A stretch of DNA of 64,000 nucleotides, from positions 62,001 through 126,000 of the forward strand of contig NZ_NNRM01000052.1 of assembly GCF_002252525.1 (NCBI RefSeq), written 5' to 3'. This DNA is from Brucella pseudogrignonensis. Lineage in GTDB: Bacteria; Pseudomonadota; Alphaproteobacteria; Rhizobiales; Rhizobiaceae. A model generated the notes under the pieces. The model was not told the DNA's origin, did not search any database, and saw only the letters and a list, made by a program, of their open reading frames with translations. The position numbers were made by a program, and so were the translations under genes. Within the stretch, counting starts at the first letter, position 1; the number at the start of each line of letters is the position of its first letter. This document shows, one piece after another, positions 50,813-59,465 of this stretch.

Positions 50813-52387
50813 TCAGAACTTGGGAGCGACAAGCGGCTTTCTGCCGGGAATGGCCGCAAGCAACTGTCGAGTGTAAGGATGAGCCGGAGCCTCAAAGATC
50901 CGGCGGGTTTCGCCGCGCTCAACGATTTCACCGCCGCGCATCACCACGACCTCGCGACAAAGCCGTGCAATGACCGATAGATCGTGAGAAATGAGCATTT
51001 GCGCAGTGCCATGCCGACGCTGCATGTCTTCCATCAAGGCAAGCACGCGCTCCCGCGATGTGGAGTCGAGTGCAGCAACTGGCTCATCGGCGATGAGAAG
51101 TTTGGGGCTGGGTGCAATCGCCCGCGCGAAACCTACGCGCTGGCGCTGTCCTCCCGATAAACGTCCCGGCAAGCGATGCCACAAAGCGGGATGGATACCG
51201 ACTTCTTCAAGCAAGCCTTGCGCAATTCTCAAAGCTTCAGCTTTGCGAAGCCCCTTGGCAAGCAAGGGTTCCGCCACTGTGTTCACGATGCTTATGCGTG
51301 GATCGAGAGACGAATACGGGTCCTGAAACACATATTGTACGTGGTCTGAGCGTGTCCGCGGAGGTCGAACATTGCCATCAATCAGGATATGGCCGTCATC
51401 TGCGCGCTCCAGTCCAGCAATAATCCGCGCCAGCGTGGTTTTACCCGAACCACTCTCGCCGACAATCCCCAGTGTCGTTCCAGACTTCACCAAAATATCG
51501 ACACCACCAAGCGCGCGCGGGCCATTGCGGAATGTCTTTTGAAGAGCCTTCACTTCAACAAGTGGAGGTTGGGAAGCAGCATCATGAAGCACACCACTCG
51601 CGGTCGCAAAAACCAGCTCGCTTGCCTTCAGAAGTGATCGCGCAGCGCGGCTCTTGGGATTTGTAAAAAGATTGAGCGTAGCGCCGCTTTCAACGATCGC
51701 CCCGCCATCCATGACAGCAACACTATCCGCTCGATCCCGGATCACGCCCATGTCGTGGGTAATCAGCAGAACACCGAACCCATGACGTTTTTGCAGTCGG
51801 GCAATGAGATCAAGAATTTGCGCCTGCACCGTTACATCAAGTGCTGTCGTCGGCTCATCCGCGATAAGCAGTTTCGGCTGCCGCGCCAAAGCCATCGCAA
51901 TGACAACGCGCTGCGCCAGCCCGCCCGAAAGTTCATGTGGCCAAGCGGTGAGCTTCTTCACCGGCTCGCTGATGCCCACCTCTTCCAAAAGGTGCAGGCA
52001 GATAGTCGCAGCCTTGGCCTTATCGCCGCGCATGGCAGGCGACAGGGCTTCAAACAGCTGAGCGCCAACGCTCAGCCGCGGATTAAGAGCCGTTGTCGGG
52101 TTTTGAAAAACCACACCAATCTGTGACGTTCTAAAGTCACGACCACGATCAGATATGCCAAGCGCGAGTGGTGCCCCATCGAGATAACTCTGTCCATCGG
52201 CATGAAGGCTCTGCGGCAGAAGCCCGGCAATAGCCATTGCCGTGAGGGTTTTACCGGAACCGGATTCACCAACAATCCCAAGCGTTTCGCCTTGTTTCAG
52301 CGTGAATGACACCGGACCTGCAAGTGCCGTTTCATTTGACCTGACAACCAGCCCTTCAACGGACAGAAGCGTGTTGATAATTGTCAT
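50813..52387 (-). CDS. Fused dual ATP-binding subunit of a peptide-type ABC transporter (DppD-DppF)
   Basis: A 524-residue tandem ATPase. Module one: Walker A GESGSGKT, signature ELSGGLAQRVVIAMAL (GGQ reads GGL), LLIADEPTTALD. Module two: Walker A GESGSGKT, signature RLSGGQRQRVGFARAI, LLIADEPVAALDST. The linker around residues 245-280 is short. It overlaps the DppC-like gene by 4 bp. It is the second fused dual ATPase here, of the same design as the one at 7995 but distinct in sequence, so the fusions are not a recent local copy. Confidence 0.92.
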   Translation of the reverse strand: MTIINTLLSVEGLVVRSNETALAGPVSFTLKQGETLGIVGESGSGKTLTAMAIAGLLPQSLHADGQSYLDGAPLALGISDRGRDFRTSQIGVVFQNPTTALNPRLSVGAQLFEALSPAMRGDKAKAATICLHLLEEVGISEPVKKLTAWPHELSGGLAQRVVIAMALARQPKLLIADEPTTALDVTVQAQILDLIARLQKRHGFGVLLITHDMGVIRDRADSVAVMDGGAIVESGATLNLFTNPKSRAARSLLKASELVFATASGVLHDAASQPPLVEVKALQKTFRNGPRALGGVDILVKSGTTLGIVGESGSGKTTLARIIAGLERADDGHILIDGNVRPPRTRSDHVQYVFQDPYSSLDPRISIVNTVAEPLLAKGLRKAEALRIAQGLLEEVGIHPALWHRLPGRLSGGQRQRVGFARAIAPSPKLLIADEPVAALDSTSRERVLALMEDMQRRHGTAQMLISHDLSVIARLCREVVVMRGGEIVERGETRRIFEAPAHPYTRQLLAAIPGRKPLVAPKF

Positions 52388-53262
52388 GCTGGCTCTCCTG
52401 TTTCGCGCGCGGAAAGCCTGCTTGAAAGGGCATCACCCAAAAGCTGCACACCAAAGAGAAGGCTGAGCAGAGCGAGAGCTGGCATAAGCGACAGCCACCA
52501 GGCGGCGCCTAGCTGCGATTTTCCCTGGGCGATCATCAGACCCCAATCGGCAGTTGGCGGCTGAATACCCAAACCAATGAAGCTGAGACCGGCTTCTGTC
52601 ATGATGATGAAGGCGGCACTTATCGTGGACGTTGCAATCAGCAGCGGCAACAGGCCTGGCACGATATGGCGCAGAACGGACTTCCACAGCGGAACACCTG
52701 CAAGCCATGCGGCTTCCATATAGCCCTGATTGCGCGCATTTAGCGTATAGGAACGCGCGACGCGGAAATGCAGAGGCCAGCTTTCAAGCGCCAGAATAAG
52801 GATCAGGTTCTCAAGCCTTGAACCAAATAATGCCAGTGCAAGAAGCGCCAAAACCAGACCGGGAATTGTCAGCTGAATTTCAGCGATCCGGGCAATGATC
52901 TGGTCGAGCAAACGATTGCTCAATCCTGCAACAATACCCAACAAACTTCCGATCAAAGCAGAAAGAAGCGTTGCAACGGTTGCAACCAGCAGAACAGGTC
53001 GCGCGCCGTAGAAGACCCTGCTTAAAATATCTCGTCCAAGATCATCGGTACCGAGCCAATGCCCGTTATTGAATGACGGCTCTTGCAGGAACGCCATCAG
53101 ATCACTGGAGTTGGGCTCGTAAGGTGCAAGGAGTGGCGCAAAGATGGCAGCCACCACCCAGAGCAGGATGATCAGCAAGCCGAACTTGCCTCTCAACGCC
53201 AGTCTTGGCGTTGGAATTTCGCGCGGGCTACCAGCGATTTCAGAAGTGGAAATATTGCTCAT
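52384..53262 (-). CDS. Peptide-type ABC transporter permease (DppC-like)
   Basis: A 292-residue permease. Motifs are LLIILLWVVAAIFAPLLAPYEP in the first helix, GTDDLGRDILSRVFYGAR, an EAA loop NQGYMEAAWLAGVPLWKSVLRHIVPGL and LSFIGLGIQPPTADWGLM. Overlaps of 4 bp join it to dppB upstream and to the fused ATPase gene downstream. Confidence 0.92.
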   Translation of the reverse strand: MSNISTSEIAGSPREIPTPRLALRGKFGLLIILLWVVAAIFAPLLAPYEPNSSDLMAFLQEPSFNNGHWLGTDDLGRDILSRVFYGARPVLLVATVATLLSALIGSLLGIVAGLSNRLLDQIIARIAEIQLTIPGLVLALLALALFGSRLENLILILALESWPLHFRVARSYTLNARNQGYMEAAWLAGVPLWKSVLRHIVPGLLPLLIATSTISAAFIIMTEAGLSFIGLGIQPPTADWGLMIAQGKSQLGAAWWLSLMPALALLSLLFGVQLLGDALSSRLSARETGEPA

Positions 53263-54293
53263 TTTGTCACCGCACTTCGTGGATCGACAACAGCGATGAA
53301 AAGATCAGCGAGCAGATTGCAGAAACTGACGGTCAGGGCGATCAAGACAATCGCCGCCAGAATGACTGGGTAATCTTTCATAGCAACGGCGCTAACCAGA
53401 ACTGTACCAACACCCGGCCAGCCAAAGACTGTTTCTGTCAGAACAGCGCCGCCCAACAGGGTTCCCGTTTGCGTGCCCAAGAGTGCGATCACAGGAACCA
53501 GGGCATTGATTGCGATGTGCCTGAAACGCACACGACCGAGCGAAATCTGTTTTGATAAAGCAGTGCGGACATGGTCTGCGCCCTGCTGCTGTTTAAGACT
53601 GGTGCGAAACAGTCGCGCTACGGGTGGAGCAATCAGCAGAGACAAAGTCAAAGCAGGTAAAACGAGATGACGCAGGCTTCCACTGCCCCCCGTTGGCAGC
53701 CAGCCAAGCGTCAATGAGAAGAATAGAACCGCAAGAATGCCGGTCACAAAAACAGGCGTCGACTGTACAACGGTCAAAAGTGCCAGCGGACCTTCACGGA
53801 GAAACCGGTTTGATGAGGTGGCCGATAGATAACCAGCTATCAGCCCTAATGCTGAACCGATCAAAAGTGCCGCCAAAACCAGCACTAGCGTCAGTGGGAT
53901 AGCAGGCGCCAGAACATCAACAGCAGGGATGTCAAAACGCAATGATTTTGGAAACTCGCCACGCAGGGTGTTAAACAGGAATTGCCCATATTGCTCAATC
54001 ACAGGGCGATCAAACCCATAGCTGGCATTCAGCGCTGCGATTTCTTCTTTCGTCGCCTGTCCGCCCGCGAGCAAAGTAGCCGGGCTGCCGGTTGCAAAAA
54101 TCAGAAAGAAAACCAGAGACACTGAACCAAGAACAGAAATTACCGTCGCACCGAGCCTTTGCAGGATAAAAGATGGGCGAATATCGCGCCGCCGACGCGG
54201 CAGCTTGCGCAAGACAATCCGCTGAGTCTGTCCGCTATGAGCGCCCTCTTCGGCCTGCAGCCAGAACTCCTGTTCACGCGATGTGATGTTCAT
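53259..54293 (-). CDS. Peptide-type ABC transporter permease (DppB-like)
   Basis: 344 residues from ATG at 54293 (MNITSREQEFW); a longer frame to 54338 is possible but AT-rich and unlike family members. A cytoplasmic tail of about 50 residues (RKLPRRRRDIRPS) precedes the first helix, longer than usual for DppB, so an even later start cannot be excluded. Family motifs are FATGSPATLL, YGFDRPVIEQYGQFL, an EAA-like loop KQQGADHVRTALSKQISLGRVRFRHIAINA, and LFIAVVDPRSA at the end. It is the first gene of the 54.3-45.8-kb operon. Confidence 0.88.
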   Translation of the reverse strand: MNITSREQEFWLQAEEGAHSGQTQRIVLRKLPRRRRDIRPSFILQRLGATVISVLGSVSLVFFLIFATGSPATLLAGGQATKEEIAALNASYGFDRPVIEQYGQFLFNTLRGEFPKSLRFDIPAVDVLAPAIPLTLVLVLAALLIGSALGLIAGYLSATSSNRFLREGPLALLTVVQSTPVFVTGILAVLFFSLTLGWLPTGGSGSLRHLVLPALTLSLLIAPPVARLFRTSLKQQQGADHVRTALSKQISLGRVRFRHIAINALVPVIALLGTQTGTLLGGAVLTETVFGWPGVGTVLVSAVAMKDYPVILAAIVLIALTVSFCNLLADLFIAVVDPRSAVTK

Positions 54294-54744
54294 AACGAGC
54301 TTTCGATAATTAATTCTAGTGAATTTATAGATTATCAATCGTCAGCTATTAAGCACCTGACGTTTCGTTTGAAACGCCAACACCGAAACAATTTCCCAAA
54401 CATGCGTCAGCTCTTAGGTTGAAAACATCAGCATCTCAGATGCTGACGAAACCGTAGCTACAAACGATCCAATTTTTGGGGAAATATGAGAATGAAGGCG
54501 GTGCGTTTAGGCTTTGTCGCCTCGCCGATCCCGCAGTCTATGCCTAGAAACAGAAGACTTCTGGCGCACTTAACCGAGGGCTCTATACGTCAGTTCCGCA
54601 TTGAGCCGATACGTCTGCCGGACATCAGCCAGTTTGTTTGGGACTGATATCCTACAAGGTTCAATAATTGAAATCATATGAGGACGCGGGAAACTCGAGT
54701 AATATTCTATTATTACGATCCTACTTCCGCTTTTAAGCCAGCCC
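54294..54744. promoter_or_regulatory. Intergenic region upstream of the 54.3-kb operon, with an 8-bp-arm inverted repeat
   Basis: About 450 bp between dppB and the downstream end of the DhaL gene. It contains TCAGCATC-TCA-GATGCTGA (54428-54446), a perfect inverted repeat about 135 bp upstream of the dppB start and a candidate operator. It also holds a possible 53-codon plus-strand frame (54486-54647). No terminator with a T-run was found for the DhaK/DhaL operon that ends at 54745. Confidence 0.45.
54486..54647 (+). CDS. Possible small ORF, 53 residues, unknown
   Basis: ATG at 54486 preceded closely by GGGG (54477-54481) opens a 53-codon frame ending TGA 54647. The product starts MRMKAVRLGFVASPIPQS and is basic, with no membrane segment. 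I recognise no family. It may be a small protein, a remnant of a longer gene, or chance. Confidence 0.25.
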   Translation: MRMKAVRLGFVASPIPQSMPRNRRLLAHLTEGSIRQFRIEPIRLPDISQFVWD

Positions 54745-55386
54745 TCAGCTCTTTGCCGATGCCGCCATCGCCTGCAGGATGATGACCGTCGATGCAGCCC
54801 CTGGATCAATGTGACCAAGCGAACGTTCGCGAAGACGCGCGGCACGCCCTTTGGCTGCAATCATGGATCGGGTCGTGTTGGCACCGGCCGTGGCAGCTGA
54901 GACAATCCTATTCCAGAATTCGCCCGCGCTTTGATTTTCATTCACCGCCGTTTGCGCGGCTTCGGCGGCAGGCAGCCAGGCATCAAGCATTGTCTTGTCG
55001 CCACGCTGTCCGTGGCCTCGCTCACGAATGCCAACGCCGATGGCCTCAATGATGATCGCACAAGTCACCAGATCAAGATCGTTGCGGCCTGCCGTTGCCT
55101 GCGCTGCACGGCGGAAGCCAGTGGCATAAAGCGGCCCAGTCGATGCACCGACCGCATTAATGAATGCGGTCGCCGCCGTATTGAGAACCGTCGAAATGTC
55201 GGTTTCATCAAGATTAAGCTTCGACAATTCACTGCGCACGGCCTGAAAGCCCAGGGCCATTGTCGTTCCATGGTCGCCGTCACCGATCGCGCCGTCGAGT
55301 TCGGATAGCCGATCGCGTTCCGCTTCAAGCGACGCAGACACAGCATCAAACATATGGGCAAGACGACGAGCCGCAGTTTCCGACAT
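54745..55386 (-). CDS. Dihydroxyacetone-kinase-type L subunit (DhaL, ATP-binding), copy 2
   Basis: 213 residues from ATG at 55386 (ribosome site AGGAG); the 5-residue longer start is unneeded. DhaL motifs are intact: LDGAIGDGDHG with Asp31, Asp36 and Asp38 to hold Mg-nucleotide, GASTGPLYATGF, GDKTMLDAWLPA and KGRAARLRERSLGHIDPGAAS. The all-helical DhaL barrel transfers phosphate from a nucleotide to the ketose held covalently by DhaK. No DhaM (PTS) gene is nearby, so ATP is the likely donor. It lies 105 bp after the SorC-DhaK fusion gene and is its likely partner. Confidence 0.91.
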   Translation of the reverse strand: MSETAARRLAHMFDAVSASLEAERDRLSELDGAIGDGDHGTTMALGFQAVRSELSKLNLDETDISTVLNTAATAFINAVGASTGPLYATGFRRAAQATAGRNDLDLVTCAIIIEAIGVGIRERGHGQRGDKTMLDAWLPAAEAAQTAVNENQSAGEFWNRIVSAATAGANTTRSMIAAKGRAARLRERSLGHIDPGAASTVIILQAMAASAKS

Positions 55387-55491
55387 GGATTTTCTCCTCA
55401 AACCTTACAACTGCAACGCGCGTCGCTCGTCATAAGGCGTATGCTAATTTACTTTCAGGCACCGTGAAACGATAGAACCCAAACACAGCCT

Positions 55492-57579
55492 TTAGCTGAT
55501 TTTGAGGCCTGCCGTTTCACATGGATGCAGCAGCAGCTCCGACAGCTCATGATCGAGATGCATGATTGATATCGATGCTCCGACCATATCAAGAGACGTG
55601 CAATAATGCCCGATCCAGTTGGCTTCAATGTGAATATTCTTGGCTTCAAGTCGCTGCGCCACACGCCGATAGAGAACGTAAAGTTCCATCAGCGGTGTCG
55701 CTCCGAATGAGTTGACCAGAACCGCCACGCGATCACCCGGAACAGCCTTCATTTCGTTGAAGATTCTGTCCATGATGCCGTCAACAATTTCATCGGCCTG
55801 ACGAATGCGATCACGCGATACACCCGGCTCGCCGTGAATGCCAACGCCGATTTCCATATCTTCGGGGCCGATTTCAAAATTATGCCGACCGGTTTGCGGC
55901 AACGAACCCGGCTCAAGTGCCACACCGATCGTATAAGTCCGCGAATTGGCCTTGCGGGTAACGATCTCACAGGCATCGAGCGACAAACCCTTGTCGCAGG
56001 CAGCCCCTGCCACCTTGAAGACGAAGAAATTACCTGCCACGCCGCGGCGTCCGTCCTTGTCGTCGATTGGCGATGAGGCAATATCGTCGGTAGTCAGAAC
56101 CCTCTTGATCCTGACGCCCTTTTCCTCGGCTATTTCAGCCGCCATCTCGAAGTTCATAACGTCGCCGGCATAATTGCCATAGACGAAGAGAACGCCTTCG
56201 CCGTTGGAAGCTGCCAGCGCGCATTGCACAATCGGATCGGGCGGAGGCGATGAGAAGACATTGCCGACCGCAACAGCGTCAGCCAGTCCCTTGCCCACAT
56301 AGCCCACAAAGCATGGCTCGTGACCGGCACCACCGCCAATGACAAGCCCCACCTTGCCGGGGCGCGGACCATCTCGCGCGACCAGTGCCCGGTTGGAGCC
56401 GCCAATCGGCTGCACGAATTTGCTATGGGCCCGAACAATACCGTCGAGCATTTCCTCAACCACTTCGTTTGGATTGTTGAGGAGCTTCTTCACCCGCACG
56501 CGAAAAGCTGTAGGAACCTGATTGGTCTTGGGCTTCTGCGAAAGACGCGCATCAAGATCAATCACACCATCGGCGCGCAAAATACCGAGTCCTGTCGCAG
56601 CATCGGTCACAAGCACATTGATGAAACCGCCGCGGAGCGCTGCCAGAAGTGCTGGCACTTTGTCGAAACCGCCTGCAACCGCAATACGGGTATGAATCTG
56701 CCGCAGCTTATCCAGTGAGATGCCGATTGTCCGCTCATCGAGCGGACCTGCAACCGGTTTCCCACGCTCATCGATGAAACGGCCTGCCACAACACCGACA
56801 GCGCCCGCTGCAAGATATTGCTGCAGAGAAACCGATTCAAAAAAGCCGCTGGTGTGAATGGTAGAATTGGAACGAAGCGACGAAACGCCGAAAAGAATGC
56901 GATTGGCATTCTCAAGGGTCGCAAATTGTTCCTGAAGCAAAGGCTCTTCGAGCAACACATCCCGAGTCTGTTGCGAACGCACCATGGCGGGCGCCATAAT
57001 ATTCACGCAGCGTGCCGAGACGGCTTCTGCAAGCGCTGCCGCACAACGTTCGGGCGTATAGGGAAATGACGCCGTGGTGCCGCCTGTCGCCTGCACGACT
57101 GTCATGTCCTGCAAAGAGCCGATGGCAGTTTGCTCGCCGACCGAAAGCACCGTCCGTCCCCAGGCAACCGCGAGTGTATCGCCGGATTTGAGAATCTTGT
57201 TAAGCGCATGTGCGCCCGCAACCCCAAGTCGATCAATCAACGGGCGGGCATTGTCGTCATGCGGAATGATAAGGCAGTCTGTCAGGCCGAAATGGCGCTT
57301 CAACTCCTGAGCAACAGACAGCGATTCCAACCGCCCACCCTCAAGGGAGATGTTGACGATGCCCTTATCGCGCGCTTCGGCCAAATAGCTGTTCACGGTT
57401 GCGCGCGAAATGCCCATGACATCGGCAATCTCGCTCTGCGTCAGGCCGTCTTCGTAATAAAGCCAGCAGGCCCATACATAGGGATCATCGCCATAACGCA
57501 TGGGAATCGTGATCGAATTCTCGCTTGTACCGGTCTTTGGTTTGCCGACCTTGCGCGATGGGTTGGGCTTGAGCGTCAT
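55492..57579 (-). CDS. SorC-type transcriptional regulator fused to a DhaK kinase subunit
   Basis: 695 residues from ATG at 57579. The first half is a SorC/DeoR-like regulator: helix-turn-helix about residues 46-71 (LTQSEIADVMGISRATVNSYL), then a sugar-phosphate-binding domain to about 347 (GDTLAVAWGRTV, GVSSLRSNSTIHTSGFF, GDFAAGAVGVVAGRFID-like text). A complete DhaK domain follows from about 359. Its ketose-handling residues are present: GGGAGHEP (His420), NYAGD (Asp473) and GIHGEPG (His582, the residue that binds the ketone covalently in E. coli DhaK). The protein should bind DNA and ketose in one chain. It sits between dhaL copies in the rbs-SDR-dhaKL operon. No frameshift or stop separates the halves. 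Confidence 0.93.
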   Translation of the reverse strand: MTLKPNPSRKVGKPKTGTSENSITIPMRYGDDPYVWACWLYYEDGLTQSEIADVMGISRATVNSYLAEARDKGIVNISLEGGRLESLSVAQELKRHFGLTDCLIIPHDDNARPLIDRLGVAGAHALNKILKSGDTLAVAWGRTVLSVGEQTAIGSLQDMTVVQATGGTTASFPYTPERCAAALAEAVSARCVNIMAPAMVRSQQTRDVLLEEPLLQEQFATLENANRILFGVSSLRSNSTIHTSGFFESVSLQQYLAAGAVGVVAGRFIDERGKPVAGPLDERTIGISLDKLRQIHTRIAVAGGFDKVPALLAALRGGFINVLVTDAATGLGILRADGVIDLDARLSQKPKTNQVPTAFRVRVKKLLNNPNEVVEEMLDGIVRAHSKFVQPIGGSNRALVARDGPRPGKVGLVIGGGAGHEPCFVGYVGKGLADAVAVGNVFSSPPPDPIVQCALAASNGEGVLFVYGNYAGDVMNFEMAAEIAEEKGVRIKRVLTTDDIASSPIDDKDGRRGVAGNFFVFKVAGAACDKGLSLDACEIVTRKANSRTYTIGVALEPGSLPQTGRHNFEIGPEDMEIGVGIHGEPGVSRDRIRQADEIVDGIMDRIFNEMKAVPGDRVAVLVNSFGATPLMELYVLYRRVAQRLEAKNIHIEANWIGHYCTSLDMVGASISIMHLDHELSELLLHPCETAGLKIS

Positions 57580-57620
57580 GCGATTTTCTGTTGCCTCTCT
57601 CCTGCGCAGCAAACATGAAA

Positions 57621-57699
57621 GCGTTCAAACGCAATTGCAACATGATGAAACGAATTTGGCGCCTGAACGTGTGGACCCACACAGTTTTCAGACGCCAAA
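57621..57699. promoter_or_regulatory. Dyad elements between dhaL and the sorC::dhaK gene
   Basis: A long imperfect dyad covers 57655-57699: outer arms TTTGGCG / CGCCAAA, then CTGAA / TTCAG, then GTGTG / CACAC around GACC. Closer to the regulator start are GCGTT-CA-AACGC (57621-57632) and GCAATTGC (57631-57638). The long dyad can form an RNA hairpin after dhaL (attenuator) or be an operator for the SorC domain. Both readings are inferred. Confidence 0.55.
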
Positions 57700-57721
57700 C
57701 TCAAAATCGGGACAGAAAGCC

Positions 57722-58363
57722 TTACTGCAAGCGGCTCTTTGCCTGTGCTGCGAGATCAGTCAGAATCAGTGCGCAGGATGTTGCGCCCGCATCAAGGACA
57801 CCCAGTGAACGCTCACCAAGACGGCTTGCGCGACCGATCTTTGCCACGAGATTAAGTGTGGAGTCGCGACCGACTTCAGCAGCTGCCGACAAAGCGTCCA
57901 GGCTTTCAGCAAAAGACTGACCCTTGCCATTTGCTTCGTCAAAAGCATTGATTGCCGGGATCAGCGTGTCGAGCAGTGTCTTGTCACCAAGCTTTGCCGA
58001 ACCGATCGACTGGATGCCTTCAAGACCTGCATGAAGCATGGTGCTGAACGTGGCTGCATCAATATTTTCGATGCCTTCCAGCTTTTCTGCAAACTCGTTG
58101 AACATCACGCCATAAAGCGGACCCATCGAGCCACCGATTTCGGTCAGCAAAACTGTTCCGAGCGTATCAAGACCTTCAGCAAGGGTTACATCCTTGCCGC
58201 GCAGGCGTTCGGCCGCGAGGCCGAAACCCTTGGCCATGTTCACACCATGGTCGCCATCGCCGATCTTGCCGTCGATTTCGCTTAAGTAAGCTTTGTTTTC
58301 GATAATCCGGTCTGCAAGCGAAAGAACGATCTCACCCGATCCGGCATTCTTGAATGTCTGCAT
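57722..58363 (-). CDS. Dihydroxyacetone-kinase-type L subunit (DhaL, ATP-binding), copy 1
   Basis: A 213-residue DhaL. IDGKIGDGDHG gives Asp31, Asp36 and Asp38 for Mg-nucleotide binding; GGSMGPLYGVMF, GDKTLLDTLIPA and RASRLGERSLGVLDAGATS follow. It differs clearly from the second copy at 54745, so the two are not a recent duplication. It lies 14 bp after the stand-alone dhaK gene and should form the kinase with it. A dyad region follows before the sorC::dhaK gene. Confidence 0.92.
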   Translation of the reverse strand: MQTFKNAGSGEIVLSLADRIIENKAYLSEIDGKIGDGDHGVNMAKGFGLAAERLRGKDVTLAEGLDTLGTVLLTEIGGSMGPLYGVMFNEFAEKLEGIENIDAATFSTMLHAGLEGIQSIGSAKLGDKTLLDTLIPAINAFDEANGKGQSFAESLDALSAAAEVGRDSTLNLVAKIGRASRLGERSLGVLDAGATSCALILTDLAAQAKSRLQ

Positions 58364-58377
58364 GATATGCCTCTTTC

Positions 58378-59373
58378 TTACAAAACCGCCGTGCAGCGGG
58401 CTTCTACATCCAGCAGTGCTTTCAGTTCATCATCCAACGCCATGACTGTCAGCGTCGCACCAACCATTTCGAGCGACGTGAAGTAATTGCCGACATAGGT
58501 GCGATAAACCTTGAGGCCGCGCGCGGTAATTTCCTGCTCGATGGTATCGTTGAGGATATAAAGCTCGTTGATCGGCGTTGCGCCAAGTCCGGAAACCAGA
58601 ACCGCAACTTCGGTGCCTTCGGGCAAATTGTGATCTTCGAGAACGATCTTGCTCATGTCCTTGGCAACTTCGTCAGCACGCTTCAACGGCTCGACGCGGA
58701 CGCCCGGCTCGCCATGATGGCCGATACCGACTTCCATCGTACCCGGCTCGATCTGAAAGTTCGGATGGCCGACAGCTGGCAGCGTGCACGGACCAAGGCC
58801 AACGCCGATAGAACGACAATTGTCGATGGCCTTCTGTGCCGTTGCCTGTACTTCCTGAAGGCTTGCACCCGATGCAGCTTTTGCACCGCCAACCTTCCAC
58901 ATGAAGATTTCGCCAGCAACGCCGCGACGCTTTTCGCGCTCGCTAGCAGGCGCAGAGCAGACATCGTCATTGGCAACGACGGTCAAAACTTCAATTCCGG
59001 CCTTGGCAGCAAGCTTGATCGCCATTTTGACGTTCATGTTGTCGCCAGCATAGTTGCCATAAAGACAGACGACGCCTTTACCACCATTGGCTTCACGAGC
59101 GGCATCATAGAAGCTCTTGGCAGTTGGCGAGGAGAACAGTTCGCCAACGGCAACAGCATCAAGCAGGTTCTTGCCGGTATAGCCGATGAAGGCAGGCTCA
59201 TGGCCCGAGCCACCACCGGTAATAACGCCAACTTTCCCCTCGATAGGTGCATCTTTCGCGACAACCACGCGAGGATTTTCCGTCGAAAGCCGGACCAGGT
59301 CTTTATGCGCCTTGATGAAACCCTTGACGGTATCTTCGACCACTTCATCAGGGTTATTGATAAATCTTTGCAT
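58378..59373 (-). CDS. Dihydroxyacetone-kinase-type K subunit (DhaK, ketose-binding)
   Basis: A 331-residue DhaK. Catalytic positions are intact: GGGSGHEP (His58), GNYAGDNMN (Asp111) and GIGHHGEPG (His220, equal to the covalent His of E. coli DhaK). The end MVGATLTVMALDDELKALLD is typical. With the DhaL encoded next to it, it should phosphorylate a short ketose such as dihydroxyacetone, erythrulose or apulose in the cytoplasm. The neighbouring SDR would make the ketose from a polyol. The substrate is inferred from context only. Confidence 0.93.
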   Translation of the reverse strand: MQRFINNPDEVVEDTVKGFIKAHKDLVRLSTENPRVVVAKDAPIEGKVGVITGGGSGHEPAFIGYTGKNLLDAVAVGELFSSPTAKSFYDAAREANGGKGVVCLYGNYAGDNMNVKMAIKLAAKAGIEVLTVVANDDVCSAPASEREKRRGVAGEIFMWKVGGAKAASGASLQEVQATAQKAIDNCRSIGVGLGPCTLPAVGHPNFQIEPGTMEVGIGHHGEPGVRVEPLKRADEVAKDMSKIVLEDHNLPEGTEVAVLVSGLGATPINELYILNDTIEQEITARGLKVYRTYVGNYFTSLEMVGATLTVMALDDELKALLDVEARCTAVL

Positions 59374-59465
59374 TTTGCACCTATCGAAGGCGAGAGATGA
59401 GTTCCCGCTCTATAATTTTAAAGCCGTGTTTTCGGCCCCGAACAATCGTCAGACCGTTCGCTTTG

